A stretch of DNA of 64,000 nt from Mauremys mutica (lineage: Eukaryota > Chordata > Testudines > Geoemydidae): NCBI RefSeq assembly GCF_020497125.1, contig NC_059079.1:13163553-13227552 (forward strand), in the 5' to 3' direction. Within the stretch, counting starts at the first letter, position 1, and every line of letters starts with the position of its first letter. The notes under the pieces were generated by a model that was given only the letters and a program-made list of their open reading frames with translations, was not told the origin of the DNA and did no database searches. The position numbers and the translations under genes are program-made. Below, in pieces: positions 11,820 through 22,964 of this stretch.

Positions 11820-12255
11820 TTATTTCACTTCTACATCATCTTTCATTCTGGAAGAACAAAGATAATTGTATAATTGCTGAAGGGGAGACACATCTAGGGT
11901 GAAACACAGTAGTGGATGGTAAGAGTACACAACAGTTCAAGATAGGATATGAAGAATACCATACCTCAGTTGAAAATGCAATATTTAGCATATAATTACC
12001 CAGGCTATAATTTGTCCAGGACATCAGGGTTCATACTTCTCTTGCAGAAAGTGGCATTAATGATTATAAGTGGTGACGACCTCAGTTTTCAGTTGCATTT
12101 GAAAGATGGCATATAAACTGCAGTATTTAAAGTCTGTGGGAAACAGATGTCAGGGTTCACTTCCATTGTAGATCTCTGGAAACTACTTTGTTAGAAAATC
12201 ATTGGTCACTTGCATGATTTGCAGTTGCCACAGGGACAGTGCAAATAAAATTGCT
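11820..12255. other. Non-coding stretch, nothing recognised
   Basis: AT-rich sequence between two hAT-derived repeats. No motif, exon or repeat is recognised. Confidence 0.5.
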
Positions 12256-12261
12256 GGTCTA

Positions 12262-12590
12262 AAACAAAGGGTCTCAACCATTTCACAGTGTGCCCCACAT
12301 CTTAACAGAACAGTTGTCTTATGAATGCCTCCCCTCTCATTCATGACTGTGCAGACTGCTTCTTTTCCCATCTATCAGTTCATAGCATACCTGTGACACC
12401 CACAGCAATTGCACACATGGAAGGAAGTAGCATCCACTCTATTTTTCAATGTCTCTTAATGCAACTCAGCAGCTGGAATCAAGGAGAAGAGCCAGCCCTC
12501 TATGATCAGTCAGCTCTGCAAAAACCATCAGCAAGTGTGCCATAGACCATCAGTCATCTACAGACCACAGTTTCAGAACTTCTAGCCTCA
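12262..12590. mobile_element. Probable hAT (Charlie-like) non-autonomous repeat
   Basis: The left end 'aaagggtctcaaccatttca' and the right end 'accacagtttcagaacttct' are imperfect inverted copies of the 'ggttctcaac/gttgagaacc' termini common to many hAT-Charlie repeats. The interior includes 'cagtgtgccccacatctta'. I could not define a clean 8-bp duplication, so the boundaries are approximate. There is no coding capacity. Confidence 0.45.
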
Positions 12591-12599
12591 GAGCTATTG

Positions 12600-13035
12600 C
12601 CTGGTTTTAAGTAACTTGGAAACTGAATGGTGAACTCTTGTGTACTGGGACAGTTAGAAAGAGATTATTTTGATAGCTTGCTACTGTAAGTAAAAAGCTT
12701 ATTTTTTTTTGCTTGAGGCATAGTTTGTCTAACTAAATTATAGTTGGCTTGGGTATTTATGTTAAACACTACCTCATCCTGCGATATTGCATTGAGCCCT
12801 GGGGTCAAGTGCCTCCCCGTTAGTTGTGATATTAATCGTGGAAGCCAAATGAAATCCTTCACCAAAGATCGATTTAGTGCATCTCCTTTGTCTTGGAGGA
12901 AGACAGACTGGAACTGCAACATCTGTTTTTTTTGTTCTGTTTTGTTTTTGATGGGATCGTACTTTTCCACGGTTGGTTTTCTCTGGCAGCGGTACACAGC
13001 CTATGAAGTATTTATCAGGAGTACGTCTGACACAC
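12600..13035. other. Non-coding stretch, nothing recognised
   Basis: Overlapping frames on both strands (up to 138 codons plus, 110 minus) have no recognisable domain, and no splice-site pattern supports an exon. Confidence 0.5.
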
Positions 13036-13039
13036 CACA

Positions 13040-13400
13040 AAATAACGATGCTCAGCACTTTTATGGCCTTTGCATTTTCAAAGTGCTATGCAAACATTAC
13101 TTAGCACCCCCCTGTGAGATAGTGTGGGCAAGTCATGGGAAGAAAAAACCTAGGTTTTAAAGGGCTCTTTAATTTAGTAGAGAATGGCTTAACAAACACC
13201 AGTGGCTGGAAGCTGAAGCCTAGTAGCAGGCTAAATGGTCTTTTCTGGCCTTAAACTCTACTAAGTAAACATTAACTTCTCTGCCTCCGTTTCCCCTTAG
13301 ATAAAACTGGGTTAATTTGCTCAGGGCAACACAGCAAATCAATGGCAGAGTCAAGATTATAACCCAGGATCTACTGGCTCCCAGTCCCAAGCTCAGTTCA
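13040..13400 (+). repeat. Old amniote repeat interrupted by a CR1 tail
   Basis: The flanks belong to one old repeat: left 'ttcaaagtgctatgcaaac...cccccctgtgagatagtg', right 'cctccgtttcccc' followed by 'cagggcaacacagcaaatca', 'atggcagagtcaagattata' and 'cccaggatctactggctccc'. Between about 13125 and 13270 sits a CR1 3' fragment ('gggctctttaatttagtaga', 'ccagtggctggaagctgaag', 'aatggtcttttctggcctta'). The order suggests that the CR1 copy landed in the older repeat. All parts are diverged. Confidence 0.6.
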
Positions 13401-13404
13401 TGAG

Positions 13405-14024
13405 GGGCCCGATCCTGAATAGCACTGAGAGCCTCGTGTGTGGTGCTAAATGCTCCCGTTTAAGTCCGTGGTAATTGAGGGAGCTCCACCACTCGTTAAG
13501 GCCCCCTCAGCATCTTGCACTGCGGGCCCAAGATGATGCTCTCTCTCCTAAAGCCACTCTGAATGTTCACACCCAGAACTGCTGAGCCTCCTCCAAGCCC
13601 CACTTGCCTTTGCATGACACGACTTTCACAACCGGGGGCTGGACTGTCCCTTTGGGCCCAGCCCTGCGCAGGTTGTGTAAACTACCCCAGCCCAAGAGGC
13701 ATCGTGACTCACACACACCTCTTCCTCTGCTTCCCCCAGCCTCCTAGGGGCAGTAATTTACTGCAGAGCTGTACCAGCACTCTCCTCACATCACACTGCT
13801 GCAGCTGCTCTGGCCAGCGAGTATACATCCAGTCGGATTATTACTCCCGGTCTGATCCAGGAAGGGAGTAAGCAGGTAAATAGTCCCACTTACTCCTATG
13901 CTCCAGGACCCAAGCTAACTTTTATAGGGGAGGAAAAGGGGGTTCTTAGTCCCTCAGGAACTCCCATGCCTAGGCATAGGCATCTGAGCCAAAATCCAGC
14001 GCAAATACTTTAAAACTCTAAATC
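13405..14024. other. Non-coding stretch upstream of an LTR
   Basis: Moderately GC-rich sequence without a recognised gene. The frame at 13563-13871 has no domain. Confidence 0.45.
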
Positions 14025-14029
14025 CCTTC

Positions 14030-14653
14030 TGTAATGGGGTCAGCTACTCACCGCTCAGAGGCGCTTCCTCTTGGCTGATCTGGGGAATTAGCTCACCGCT
14101 CTCCATGCCCCATCTTGTGCTCACGAAGCCCGGTGCCTCCTGGCTTGCTCTGTGGCCCTTCTCTCGCTGGTCAGGAGCCGCAGCTCCTCTCCTTCATGGC
14201 TTAGCCCTCAAGCCACATCATCATCATCCTTCTCTTCTGGGGTCTCATCAGAGTCTCTCTCCACAGAGTCCCAGGCAGCCTCCATATCCACTGCGCTGGC
14301 TGCTCCGCTCCTGCAGTGGCTGGGAGGGGAACCCAGACCTCCCCTCTACACTGGGTTCCAGGCTCGGGCCCCTAGAACCAGCAGTTCAGGTCTTTATTCC
14401 CTCAGACTTTACTGCTCCTGCCCTGGACTGCGTCCTACTGTGCCTTTCTCAGGTGCCTACACTCCCCACACTGCAGCCCCCCTCTAACCTCAGCGCTGAG
14501 GCTCTATAGAGCCCCCTCCTGTTCCTGCCCAAGTGAGCTTCATTCTCACTAACTTTGCCTCTTAGCTTCCCAGCAGGTGCAGCCTAAGGCTAATTGGCCT
14601 CTCCTGCCACCATAACCCCTTTAGTGCTGGTGTGAGGTGAACACCCCATCACA
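14030..14653 (-). mobile_element. Solo LTR, minus strand, about 624 bp
   Basis: Read on the minus strand it starts TGTGATGGGGTGTTCACC (ending at 14653) and finishes GACCCCATTACA (14030), so the ends are inverted copies (TGTRATGGGGT). The flanking 5-mers are ccttc and cctct, an imperfect duplication. A TATA-like 'ctctatagagcc' lies near 14502. There is no retroviral coding sequence on either side. The 111- and 134-codon plus-strand frames inside it are incidental. It is an old solo LTR of an endogenous retrovirus-like element; the class is not determined. Confidence 0.65.
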
Positions 14654-14789
14654 CCTCTCCATGCCAGTGGCTCAAGTTTCACTTCCTGTGGGCTTGGGGC
14701 ATCATAAGCAGGCTGGGTATTTCTGGGTATTACAGCAGCACTCAAGCCAGGAGCAGGATGCCATTGGGGGAGAGGGGGGGAACACCTAA

Positions 14790-14840
14790 GATGACATGGG
14801 CCCTGCCCTAAAGAACTTACAATCTAAGTGTCTCTGCTCA
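14790..14840. repeat. Old amniote repeat fragment
   Basis: 'gggccctgccctaaagaact' followed by 'tacaatctaagtgtc' matches the 'ccctgctctaaa...tacagtctaa' block also seen at 44600-44860. It is only a short remnant. Confidence 0.45.
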
Positions 14841-14981
14841 GACACAAGGGGCTGCTCACGCAGGTCCGATTACAGCATAGTGGCTGAATCTAAGTCAAGG
14901 TGCCACAAATAAATGCAACACACATTAAGAAGAATGAGGGGAGAGATGTTGAGGGCAACAGTGGTTAATTAGGCAAACCAT

Positions 14982-15057
14982 GGCCCTGATACGGCAAAGC
15001 ATTTAAGCACGTGCTTTAAGTTAAACAGGTGCTTAAGTGCTTGGCTGAATCAGGGCC
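14982..15057. repeat. Foldback repeat 'ggccctgat...aagcac'
   Basis: Near-palindrome: 'ggccctgatacggcaaagca' with 'tttaagcacgtgctttaag' pairs with 'caggtgcttaagtgcttgg' and 'ctgaatcagggccc'. The ends are 'ggccctgat' and 'atcagggcc', exact inverted copies. It resembles a short, old amniote interspersed foldback; weaker relatives occur near 2815 and 32920. Confidence 0.75.
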
Positions 15058-15059
15058 CT

Positions 15060-16660
15060 TTTGCCCGGCCTCAAAGTTCCTGAATCATTTCAGAGGTTTT
15101 ATTTTTAAAATATAAATGAATGACTAGATAAATATCAGCAGTTCCCTAGTAACCCATAGAAGCTTCCAAGGAAAACAGAGCAGGCAAATCCTGAATTTCT
15201 TATGTAGATAAAACAGCCAGACCTCTTTTATACATGATACAGGATTAAAAATGGGCAGAAACCCTTTTTTAACTTTGCAGGTCACATTTTAATAAAAGCA
15301 ATTTATAAACAAAATCAGTAGTTTAAGTGACTAGAACAGACTCAGAATGTAAGATATTATCTATATGTCACTCCAAAAATACAGATTTCATCCCTTTATA
15401 AACATACTTGATAATTGCAATTGCTTTGCTATGCCTAAAACCATAGGTAGCTCCCAGCCAGCACTAATAATTAACCCACAGCAATGAAATATGCTTTTTA
15501 TAGGCGCCATGATATGGCAAAAAGTAAGGGATATGTCAATGCACAGAGATATGGAGATCCTTTCTTCATTTGGGACGCACAGTAAATGTGGTCAGGTAAA
15601 AATCTGATTGAAACCTGACATACAGTAGATGTATCTGTGTGTAAACCAGCTTGACATTAATGTGGTGAAAAAGCGATTTACAGCACAGGCGCATCAGGGT
15701 ACTATCAGGCCACATGTTATAGCTCCTCAGCATAATAATGTATGATCAGTGAAAGCTGCATACCTGGGATAAGTGGTAAGCACTGCTAACTGTCAGAGAT
15801 CTGGGAAGAGATTAAGCTTGCACTGAAGTTTTCCGGCTATGTTGGGGATATTCTAGTTCATTTGCTTACTGTGCTATGGTTTACTGTTAAACAACTGCCA
15901 TGCTTTACTCCAGAGGAGGCTGCATTTCAGCGACAGATGAAGCAAATGTCATCTATGGGTTCGTACCAGAATATCAGATACTGGGCCTGACCCTGCAAAC
16001 ATTTAGGCACACATTCACCTCTTACATTAATAAAATTACTCCTGTCTGTATATCAGGTCCAATATTTATAACATTCCTTGGGATCCTGTAGGATGAAAGT
16101 GCTGCCTAAAGATAAGACATTATTAAGTAGATTTCATTTCCATGCCATTGCTATTAATGGAAAAAAATAAAAGACAGAGATTCTTTGTTTAGAAATGCGG
16201 CTGTATCCAAAACTGAACACCCTGATTCTGTATCTGAACACCCCAGATTTTGGGGAAATTTGGACTCAGCCTACATGGGTGTCTTGAGCCTCCAAAATTT
16301 GCTCACGAATTATGGGCTGGATAGGACACTTCAAAATATATGTTTAAGCAATTTATTTGATATGCAGTTTTCCCTTTCTTCTTAAAAATCTTTTCCTTGA
16401 GATTTCTACCCAGGGCTTCTCTAATCTACCCCAGATGGTTAGAGACCCTACCTGGCAGTTATGGCAGCTGGGATTAGCTCACCCCCACATCAGTAGCAGT
16501 GTGGGAGGCTCGAATGGAGTGGCAGAGGCAGAGCCAGAGAGGCATAATTCCTCTGCTCCCACCTTGTAACCGGGGAGAAATCGAATAAAGCCCTCTATTG
16601 GATGTGGCCTACTCCTTTCTCAATCCCGCCCCCATCTCTGCTGTTTACCAACGCTAAGTA
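15060..16660. other. Non-coding stretch, nothing recognised
   Basis: AT-rich DNA with short chance frames only. No repeat, exon or regulatory array could be recognised. Confidence 0.5.
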
Positions 16661-16664
16661 TTCA

Positions 16665-16900
16665 AAAATCATCAGTCAGGCTCCCAAAATCATGAGATTT
16701 CAATAAAATACATTCAGGGGGGAGGGTGTTCTCTTTGTTTCCCTCTGGTTTCTGGACCTTTAGGGATCATATTTTGAAGCTTTCCTCCCCAACAGTAAGG
16801 ACTAGGAAGTTGCCGTGGTTTTGGGGGGTTTTTTGAATGAAAGCTGAGGTTTTTCACTTAATCTCATGACTCTAAGAGCTGGAGCTTGAACAAACTCACC
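16665..16900 (+). repeat. Old interspersed repeat with 'aaatcatgagatttca'
   Basis: Blocks 'tcccaaaatcatgagattt', 'tctggacctttagggatcat', 'ttttgaagctttcctcccca', 'gaatgaaagctgaggttt' and 'aatctcatgactctaagagc' follow the order of an old amniote repeat that I recognise from memory but cannot name with certainty. Diverged, no coding capacity. Confidence 0.4.
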
Positions 16901-16904
16901 CAGC

Positions 16905-18075
16905 ATGTGAGACCCATGCTATATTCATGAGAGCTGGAAACACCGTCTGGGGTGTTAGAGGAAGAACAAAGGCTCCACCCACATGCTCAATGGTGGGGAG
17001 AACCAGATGCACAGCTCCTGCTCTCTTCACCCTCCGCCTCACATTCCCAGTATACAGGCCCAACATTTGAGGCACTTTAATGTGGCTATACAGGGGAATG
17101 TGGAGGGGTGAGTCTTACTCCCATTTACTTCCCTGCACAGCTTCACTGGGCCAGTCACACTCTGCCTCCTAGGACTATCCAATCACCAGCATCTGTGGGT
17201 ATGAGCTGGCTGAGGAGATTTGAAATTTCATTTCCAAATCATTGCAGAAAAACTCCCAGTACTGCTCTAGTTTACACTTATGTAAACCACTGGTGTCCAC
17301 CTGGCTCCACCGTTGTCAATGGACTTATTCTGGATTAACGTTGGGGCCACTGAGCATAGGGTTTGGAATTTGGGTCAGCAAATGTCCTCTGCAGAGCATT
17401 AGGGCTCAGTTGTGCCTGAATAGGGGGTAATGCAGAAGTGCCCATCTTCCAAGGAGCTCCTGGAGGTTTTGAAGAAGTGCAGTGCTTCCCAAAGAGCATG
17501 GATGCTGAGCCATCCTTTGTCAAGGTGTGTGTGTGCTGAGAGGGCATGGGTAGCACAGTTAATTTAGCAATCTTCTGCTCTGGGACATGCAAGGTCTGCC
17601 ATTGGCCCCTGCCTTTGCATGTAGATCTAGCATGATGAATGGAAGTGGATAAAGCGGGGCTACGTTTCAGGAAGACCTCACTGGATGTGACATCTGAAGC
17701 TCAGGAAAGCAAATTGGGGGCTGCAAGCCCGAGCAAGTAACACTGGTCTCTTGCATTTTTACTAATATTCTTTCCTACAATCCTGCCTGCCATGTTGGTC
17801 ATTGCTAATGAACCAATGGGCACATTGAAGAAAGGATTTCTTGCTCTCTCTGCCTAACTTATGCACCCCTAGATATGCCTCCATGATATCACTGAGCCTG
17901 GACAGACCTCAAATCACATGAGTAGCAACTCTTCATGTCATTGCATTGGGCATGGAATTGTCCTCTACAGCCCATGCTTCGGAGACTGCAAAATGGAACT
18001 TTAAAAAGAAGTTATTACAAGCAACAATTCCCCAGTCTTCCTGGAAGAGAAGTAAAAACATTATCTAACCCAGTT
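16905..18075. other. Non-coding stretch, nothing recognised
   Basis: No gene or clear repeat seen. Frames at 17108-17592 on both strands have no domains. Confidence 0.5.
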
Positions 18076-18077
18076 AC

Positions 18078-20213
18078 TAAAGCCTGGTCTACACTAGGCG
18101 TTTAAACCGGTTTTAGGAGCGTAAAACCGATTTAACGCCACACCCGTCCACACTAAGAGGCCCTTTATATCGGTATAAAGGGCTCTTTAAACCGGTTTCT
18201 GTACTCCTCCCTAACGAGAGGAGTAGCGCTAATATCGGTATTACCATATCGGATTGGGGTTAGTGTGGCCGCAGATCGACGGTATTGGCCTCCGGGCGGT
18301 ATTCCACAGTGCACCACTGACCGCTCTGGACAGCAATCAGAACTCGGATGCACTGGCCAGGTAGACAGGAAAAGCCCCGCGAACTTTTGAATATTTCCTG
18401 TTTGCCCAGCGTGGAGCTCCGATCAGCACGTGTGGTGATGCAGTTAAAAATCAAAATAAAGAAAGAGCTCCCGTATGGACGATGCGGACGTGATCGCTGT
18501 AAGGGCAGGCAAATCTGTTCTATCAGCGCTCCGTTACAGAAGACGAAATTCAAAATCATTTTAAAAAAATCTCCAGACAGATGCCATGGCAGGGACTCAG
18601 CGCACTGCTGCGTGACAAGCGTAACGGAAAGCCAAAGAATCAAATGGATGCTCATGGACTGGAGGACTCAAGCTATCCCACAGTTCCTGCAGTCTTTGAA
18701 AAGCATTTGCATTCTTGGCTGAGCTCCAAATGCTTCTAGGGTCAAAAACAGTGTCCGCGGTGGGTCAGGGCATAGCTAGGCAATTTACGCACCCCCCCCC
18801 CCACCTCCAGAAGTGAAAGGGAAAACAATCCTCTCTTGACTCTTTTACATGTCACCCTATCTTTACTGAATGCTGCAGATAGATGCGATGATGCACTCAA
18901 CACCAACATCCTTGCTCCCCCCACGCTATGGATGGCTGATGGTGCAATATGGCTGGTATCCGTCCTCATCATCAGCCTATTGGCACATGGGGCAGTGTAA
19001 AAGGACTGGTAACCATGCTGATTAGCATCGGTAAGGTCAATCAAGGGCGCCTGGCCCTAATTTTTCCTGGTAGATGGTACAGTATGGCTGATAACCATCG
19101 TCATCATAGCAACAGGGGGCTGAGCTCCATCAGCCCCCACCCTTCATGTGTAAAGAAAAGATTCAATTGCCCCTGGACTAGCAGAGGGATGCTGGGCTCC
19201 TCTCCTACACACTCCTTACTGTCCTGTCTGGACTATCATAGCAGCTGGAGGCTGCCTTCCACTCATATCTCACTAACAAGTCACTGTGTCTTATTCCTGC
19301 ATTCTTTATTACTTCATCACACAAGTGGGGGGACAATGCTACGGTAGCCCAGGAAGGCTGAGGGAAGAACGGAATCAACAGGTGGGGTTGTTGCAGGAGC
19401 ACCCCCTGTGAATAGCATACAGCTCATAATTTCTGCAGGATCTGACACAGAGCAGCTGTGCTCTCTGGTTCTATGATACAGTGGTTCTCTAGTACACGTG
19501 CCCATATTCTAGGCAGGACTGATTCTATTTTTAGATACCAAAGAGGAGGGATTGACTCAGGGAGTCACTCCCAATTTTGGCTTTTGCGCCCCTGGCTAAG
19601 AGCAGCCAGGGGCACTTATGACAGCAACAGATGGTGCAGTGCAAAAGGACTGGTAGCCACGATCATCTTATTACCAATTTATGGCATGGTAGATGGTACA
19701 ATATGGCTGGTAACCATCTCTGCTATCATGCAAAAGCAAAAGCATGCTGCTGTGTAGCGCTGCTGAATCGCCTCTGTGAGCGGCATCTAGTACACATACG
19801 GTGACAGTCACAAAAGGCTAAACAGGCTCCATGATTGCCATGCTATGGCATCTGCCAGGGCAATCCAGGGAAAAAAGGCACGAAATGCTTGTCTGCCGTT
19901 GCTTTCCCAGCGGAAGGAGTGACTGATGACATTTACCCAGAACCACCCGCGACAATGATTTTGCCGCATCAGGCACTGGGATCTCAACCCAGAAATTCCA
20001 AGGGGCGGGGGAGGCTGCGGGAACTATGGGATAGCTACGGAATAGCTACCCACAGTGCAATGCTCCAGAAATCGACGCTAGCCTCGGACCGTGGACGCAC
20101 ACCACCGATTTAATGTGTTTAGTGTGGCCGCGCACACTTGATTTTATACAATCTGTTTTGTTAAACCGGTTTATGTAAATTCGGAATAATCCCGTAGTGT
20201 AGACGTACCCTAA
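18078..20213. mobile_element. PIF-Harbinger non-autonomous transposon, 2.13 kb
   Basis: The element 18081-20210 is flanked by TAA on both sides (18078-18080 and 20211-20213), the 3-bp duplication typical of PIF-Harbinger. The termini share gtctacacta in inverted orientation ('agcctggtctacactaggcg' against the reverse of 'ccgtagtgtagacgtaccc'). The palindromic motif aaaccggttt occurs at 18104-18113, 18189-18198 and 20163-20172. No DDE nuclease or complete Myb-like ORF is visible, so it depends on another element. The interior carries dispersed subrepeats (listed separately). Frames of 90-132 codons inside lack domains. Confidence 0.85.
18938..19719 (+). repeat. Dispersed internal subrepeats of the Harbinger element
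   Basis: Five related units share the pattern 'gatggtRcaRtatggctggt' plus 'aaccatc': 18938-18959, 18990-19020, 19071-19107, 19630-19667 and 19690-19719. Two of them have the variant 'gcagtgYaaaaggactggt'. Several are followed by atcatc. The units are spaced irregularly (52 to about 560 bp between starts), so this is not a simple tandem array. Confidence 0.75.
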
Positions 20214-21280
20214 GAAAGAGGAACACCTGATTTACAGCCTGGATTTTTCTTAATTTACAGATGGACAATGCAGGCCAGTAAGATTCCAGAAGTGACTAGA
20301 AAGAAAGGGAGAATGTGGTGTTGATATATTGTATGTGAGATGGCATATTTGTTTACCACAAGAGTACAAAAATAGAGCCTCTGCTAAGTCATTTTTCTTC
20401 TTCTCCCCTAACACCAAGCAACAAAATGAATGGCAACGGCTAGAATGTGAAAGTGATGGGCTTAATTCCTTGGCCGTATGGGATCCAACTGTTTAAAAAA
20501 TTGGTATAAAGCTGCAGTGACGTAGTTACAGTGAGATTCCAAACAGACTTGAAGTGAAAAATGCTGTCTGAATAATATAAAATTACAGCTGAAGGCCCAA
20601 GCTTACATAGCCAAGTGAGGAAGGTCATGGGAGGTCAGTGGGAGTAAAGGTAGTAGGGTTGGTTTGGCACTATGGCTTCAATCCCACGATCATCCCCAGG
20701 CATGTGAAATCCCGCAGAGGTAACCTATGAAGAGCTCATTGCCGTGTCAGAGCAAAATTGAAGTCAATGGGGCTTCATTCAGGTACATCCCCTGCAGCCA
20801 TATAATTCTCAGTGCAGGTACACAGCACAAAGCTGCATCTTAACTTGTGCATTCATGGAGCACAATTAGGTCAACTAATAAATTAAGGGAGACAATAGAA
20901 AAATTGTCTGCAATTGCTGAGTGTTGTAAGTGGTACTATTTAGGAGGTGACATATTTGTTGAGCCAACCTCAGAACATCTGGATTTAAAAAAAAATGTTT
21001 CACTCCTGCAATGTTTTAAAAAATCTTTTATCACTTTAAAGGGAAGCTGTTAATCTGAAAATGTAGATTTTTTTTTAAAAAAAAAGGAAAAACAGGTTTT
21101 GTAAAATCAAGTAGGAAGAGAAATGAAAACAGCTTTGGATTATGAATATTCTTCTATACATATTCCTAACGTTTGTTCAGCATTCCCCTGCAGGTTTGGA
21201 AACGCCAACATGACTCTACCGTGCTAGTGGATCCAGTCCTGAAAGTGAAGCCATCTTCATGTAGAAAGTGAAACTGACCC
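20214..21280. other. Non-coding stretch, nothing recognised
   Basis: AT-rich sequence with only short frames. A fragment 'attgaagtcaatggggcttc' near 20758 belongs to the recurring short foldback motif. Confidence 0.5.
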
Positions 21281-21284
21281 GTTA

Positions 21285-21895
21285 ATTTTCATCGATTCAT
21301 AAATTCCAAGCTCAGAAAGGACCTCTGTGACTACCTAGTCTGATCGCCTGTATAACACAGGCCATTGAGCCTTGCTAAAATAATTACAGTTTGAACGAGA
21401 GCATTTGTTTTAGAAAAACTTCCAATCCTTATTTTAAAACTGTCAGGGATGGAGAACAGGAGCAGTGGAACCTCCCTAAAAGTGGGGGCCCACCAGCTCC
21501 TGAACTGTGGCCCCACCCCCGTGTCACCCCTTTCCCCAAGGCCCCCGCCCTTGCACTGCCCCTTTCCCTGAGGACGTGCCTCTGCGCCACCTCTTCCCGC
21601 CAAGACCCCACCTCCCGCTCACTCCTCTCCACCCCGCCCCCACTGTTGCTTGCCCTTACAGTCTGTAAAAAGTGATGGGGCCGTGGCCCCCTGACTCCCC
21701 CGTTCTGGTGCCCTGATGGAGAATCCACCACAGTCCTTGTTAAATTGCTCCAATGGTTAATTACCCTCACTGTTAAAAATGTGCACCTAATTTTCAATCT
21801 GAATCTGTGTAGCTTCAACTTCCAACCATTAGATCTTGTGATATATTTATCTGCTAGCCTGGAGAGCTCATAATCAAAAATCCGCCCCCCCACCC
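21285..21895 (-). mobile_element. CR1 LINE 3' portion, split by a nested MITE
   Basis: The left segment (about 21285-21448) starts with the CR1 terminus in reverse ('cgattcataaattccaagc', 'gtgactacctagtctgatcg'). The right segment (about 21716-21895) resumes with 'gatggagaatccaccacagt', 'gctccaatggttaattaccc' and 'agcttcaacttccaaccatt', matching upstream CR1 sequence on the minus strand. The break at 21457-21715 is an inserted hAT MITE. No intact frame remains. Confidence 0.75.
21449..21723. mobile_element. hAT MITE nested inside CR1
   Basis: The element 21457-21715 begins caggagcagtgg and ends ctggtgccctg, short inverted ends of CAGG/CCTG type. It is flanked by identical 8-bp atggagaa (21449-21456 and 21716-21723). 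The interior is strikingly C-rich on the plus strand (cccacccccg, ccccaaggcccccgcc). The CR1 reading continues across the site if one target copy is removed, confirming insertion. No coding capacity; the 94- and 174-codon frames across it are incidental. Confidence 0.85.
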
Positions 21896-21940
21896 CCGTC
21901 TTACTGAGTGAAGTGCAAAATTTAAAGCAATAGTTTGTAT

Positions 21941-22289
21941 CAGCGGTTCTCAAACGGTGGGTCGGGACCCCAAAGTGGGTCGTGATCCCATTATAACGGG
22001 GTCGCCAGGGCTGGCTTAGACTTGCTGGGGCCCAGGGCCCAAGCCCAACCCTGAGGGCTTCAGCCCTGGGTGGTGGGGGCTAAGGTTACAGCCCCCCTGC
22101 CTGAGGCTGAAGCTCCCGGGCTTCGGCTTTGGCCCCTCAGCCTGGGGCAGTGGGGTTTTGGCTCCCCCCCCACCCTCCCGGGGTAGCAGGGCTTGGGTGG
22201 GCTCAGGCTTCAGCCCCCCTTTTACGGTCCTGTAATCATTTTTGTTGTCAGAAGGGGGTCGCGGGTGCAATTAACTCTGAGAACCTCTG
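21941..22289. mobile_element. hAT (Charlie-like) repeat, 'ggttctcaa' ends
   Basis: Starts cagcggttctcaaacggtgg and ends ctctgagaacctctg, inverted copies of each other. 'gtgggtcgggaccccaaag' near the left end and 'gaagggggtcgcgggtg' near the right are usual for this hAT group. The interior is GC-rich with several ggcttcagcc-type blocks. No unambiguous 8-bp duplication was found, so the edges could be off by a few bases. Non-coding. Confidence 0.7.
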
Positions 22290-22294
22290 ATTTA

Positions 22295-22956
22295 CAGAGT
22301 GAAAAATAAATGAACAGAGTTGGGAAATGGTACATCATTTTTACCTTGATGCTATCCTTTTATATTGGTTTTTTGAAGGGTCTTTCTCTAGTAGACTGTT
22401 TATAATTTTTCTTTTTGTCACTTTTTATTATGTATTTTTTCCCATTATTCCCATTTTTAATCATTTTCCATTTGTTTGGTGGTTGGATGTTACAAGACAA
22501 AAGAAAAGAAGTTATTTGGAATACCAGAGAAGTTTTCCGTTCTTGCTCGTGTGACACTGAGATACTTCTGGAAGCTTGACATGAGTTGTATTATTCTTTT
22601 ACAGCTAAATAGCTTATTGTCCTTTAACCAAAACAAGCAGCACTTCCTTAGTACTTGGCGAAATAACCAGACATGTCATGGGCCAAGGAAGGGTCATAAC
22701 GTTACCTTTTCTTTCAAACAACATCGCCTCGACCCTGTTGTGTTCAGTGTTTTCATTTATCGCTCTTGAAGCTGAAATACATTCCAGATGTGATTTGCAA
22801 GAGCTCCCGCAAGGTCATAGCCAAGTTGAGGTGCTCTGGCTGACCCCTGGTGACCCCAAGGTGTCCTATAGGGGAGGAGGCCCCACTCCCTGGAGCTGTC
22901 ATTACAGATAAATTCTAACTTCTACTTCTGCTGAAAGTCTCTCATTTTTCTTTTTA
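22295..22956. other. Non-coding stretch upstream of exon candidate
   Basis: AT-rich, no repeat recognised. It ends in a polypyrimidine run 'tctcatttttctttttattt' leading to ttgcag at 22959-22964. Confidence 0.4.
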
Positions 22957-22964
22957 TTTTGCAG

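Noticed and set aside
14105..14509. 134- and 111-codon serine/proline-rich plus frames
   Set aside because: They lie antisense inside a solo LTR.
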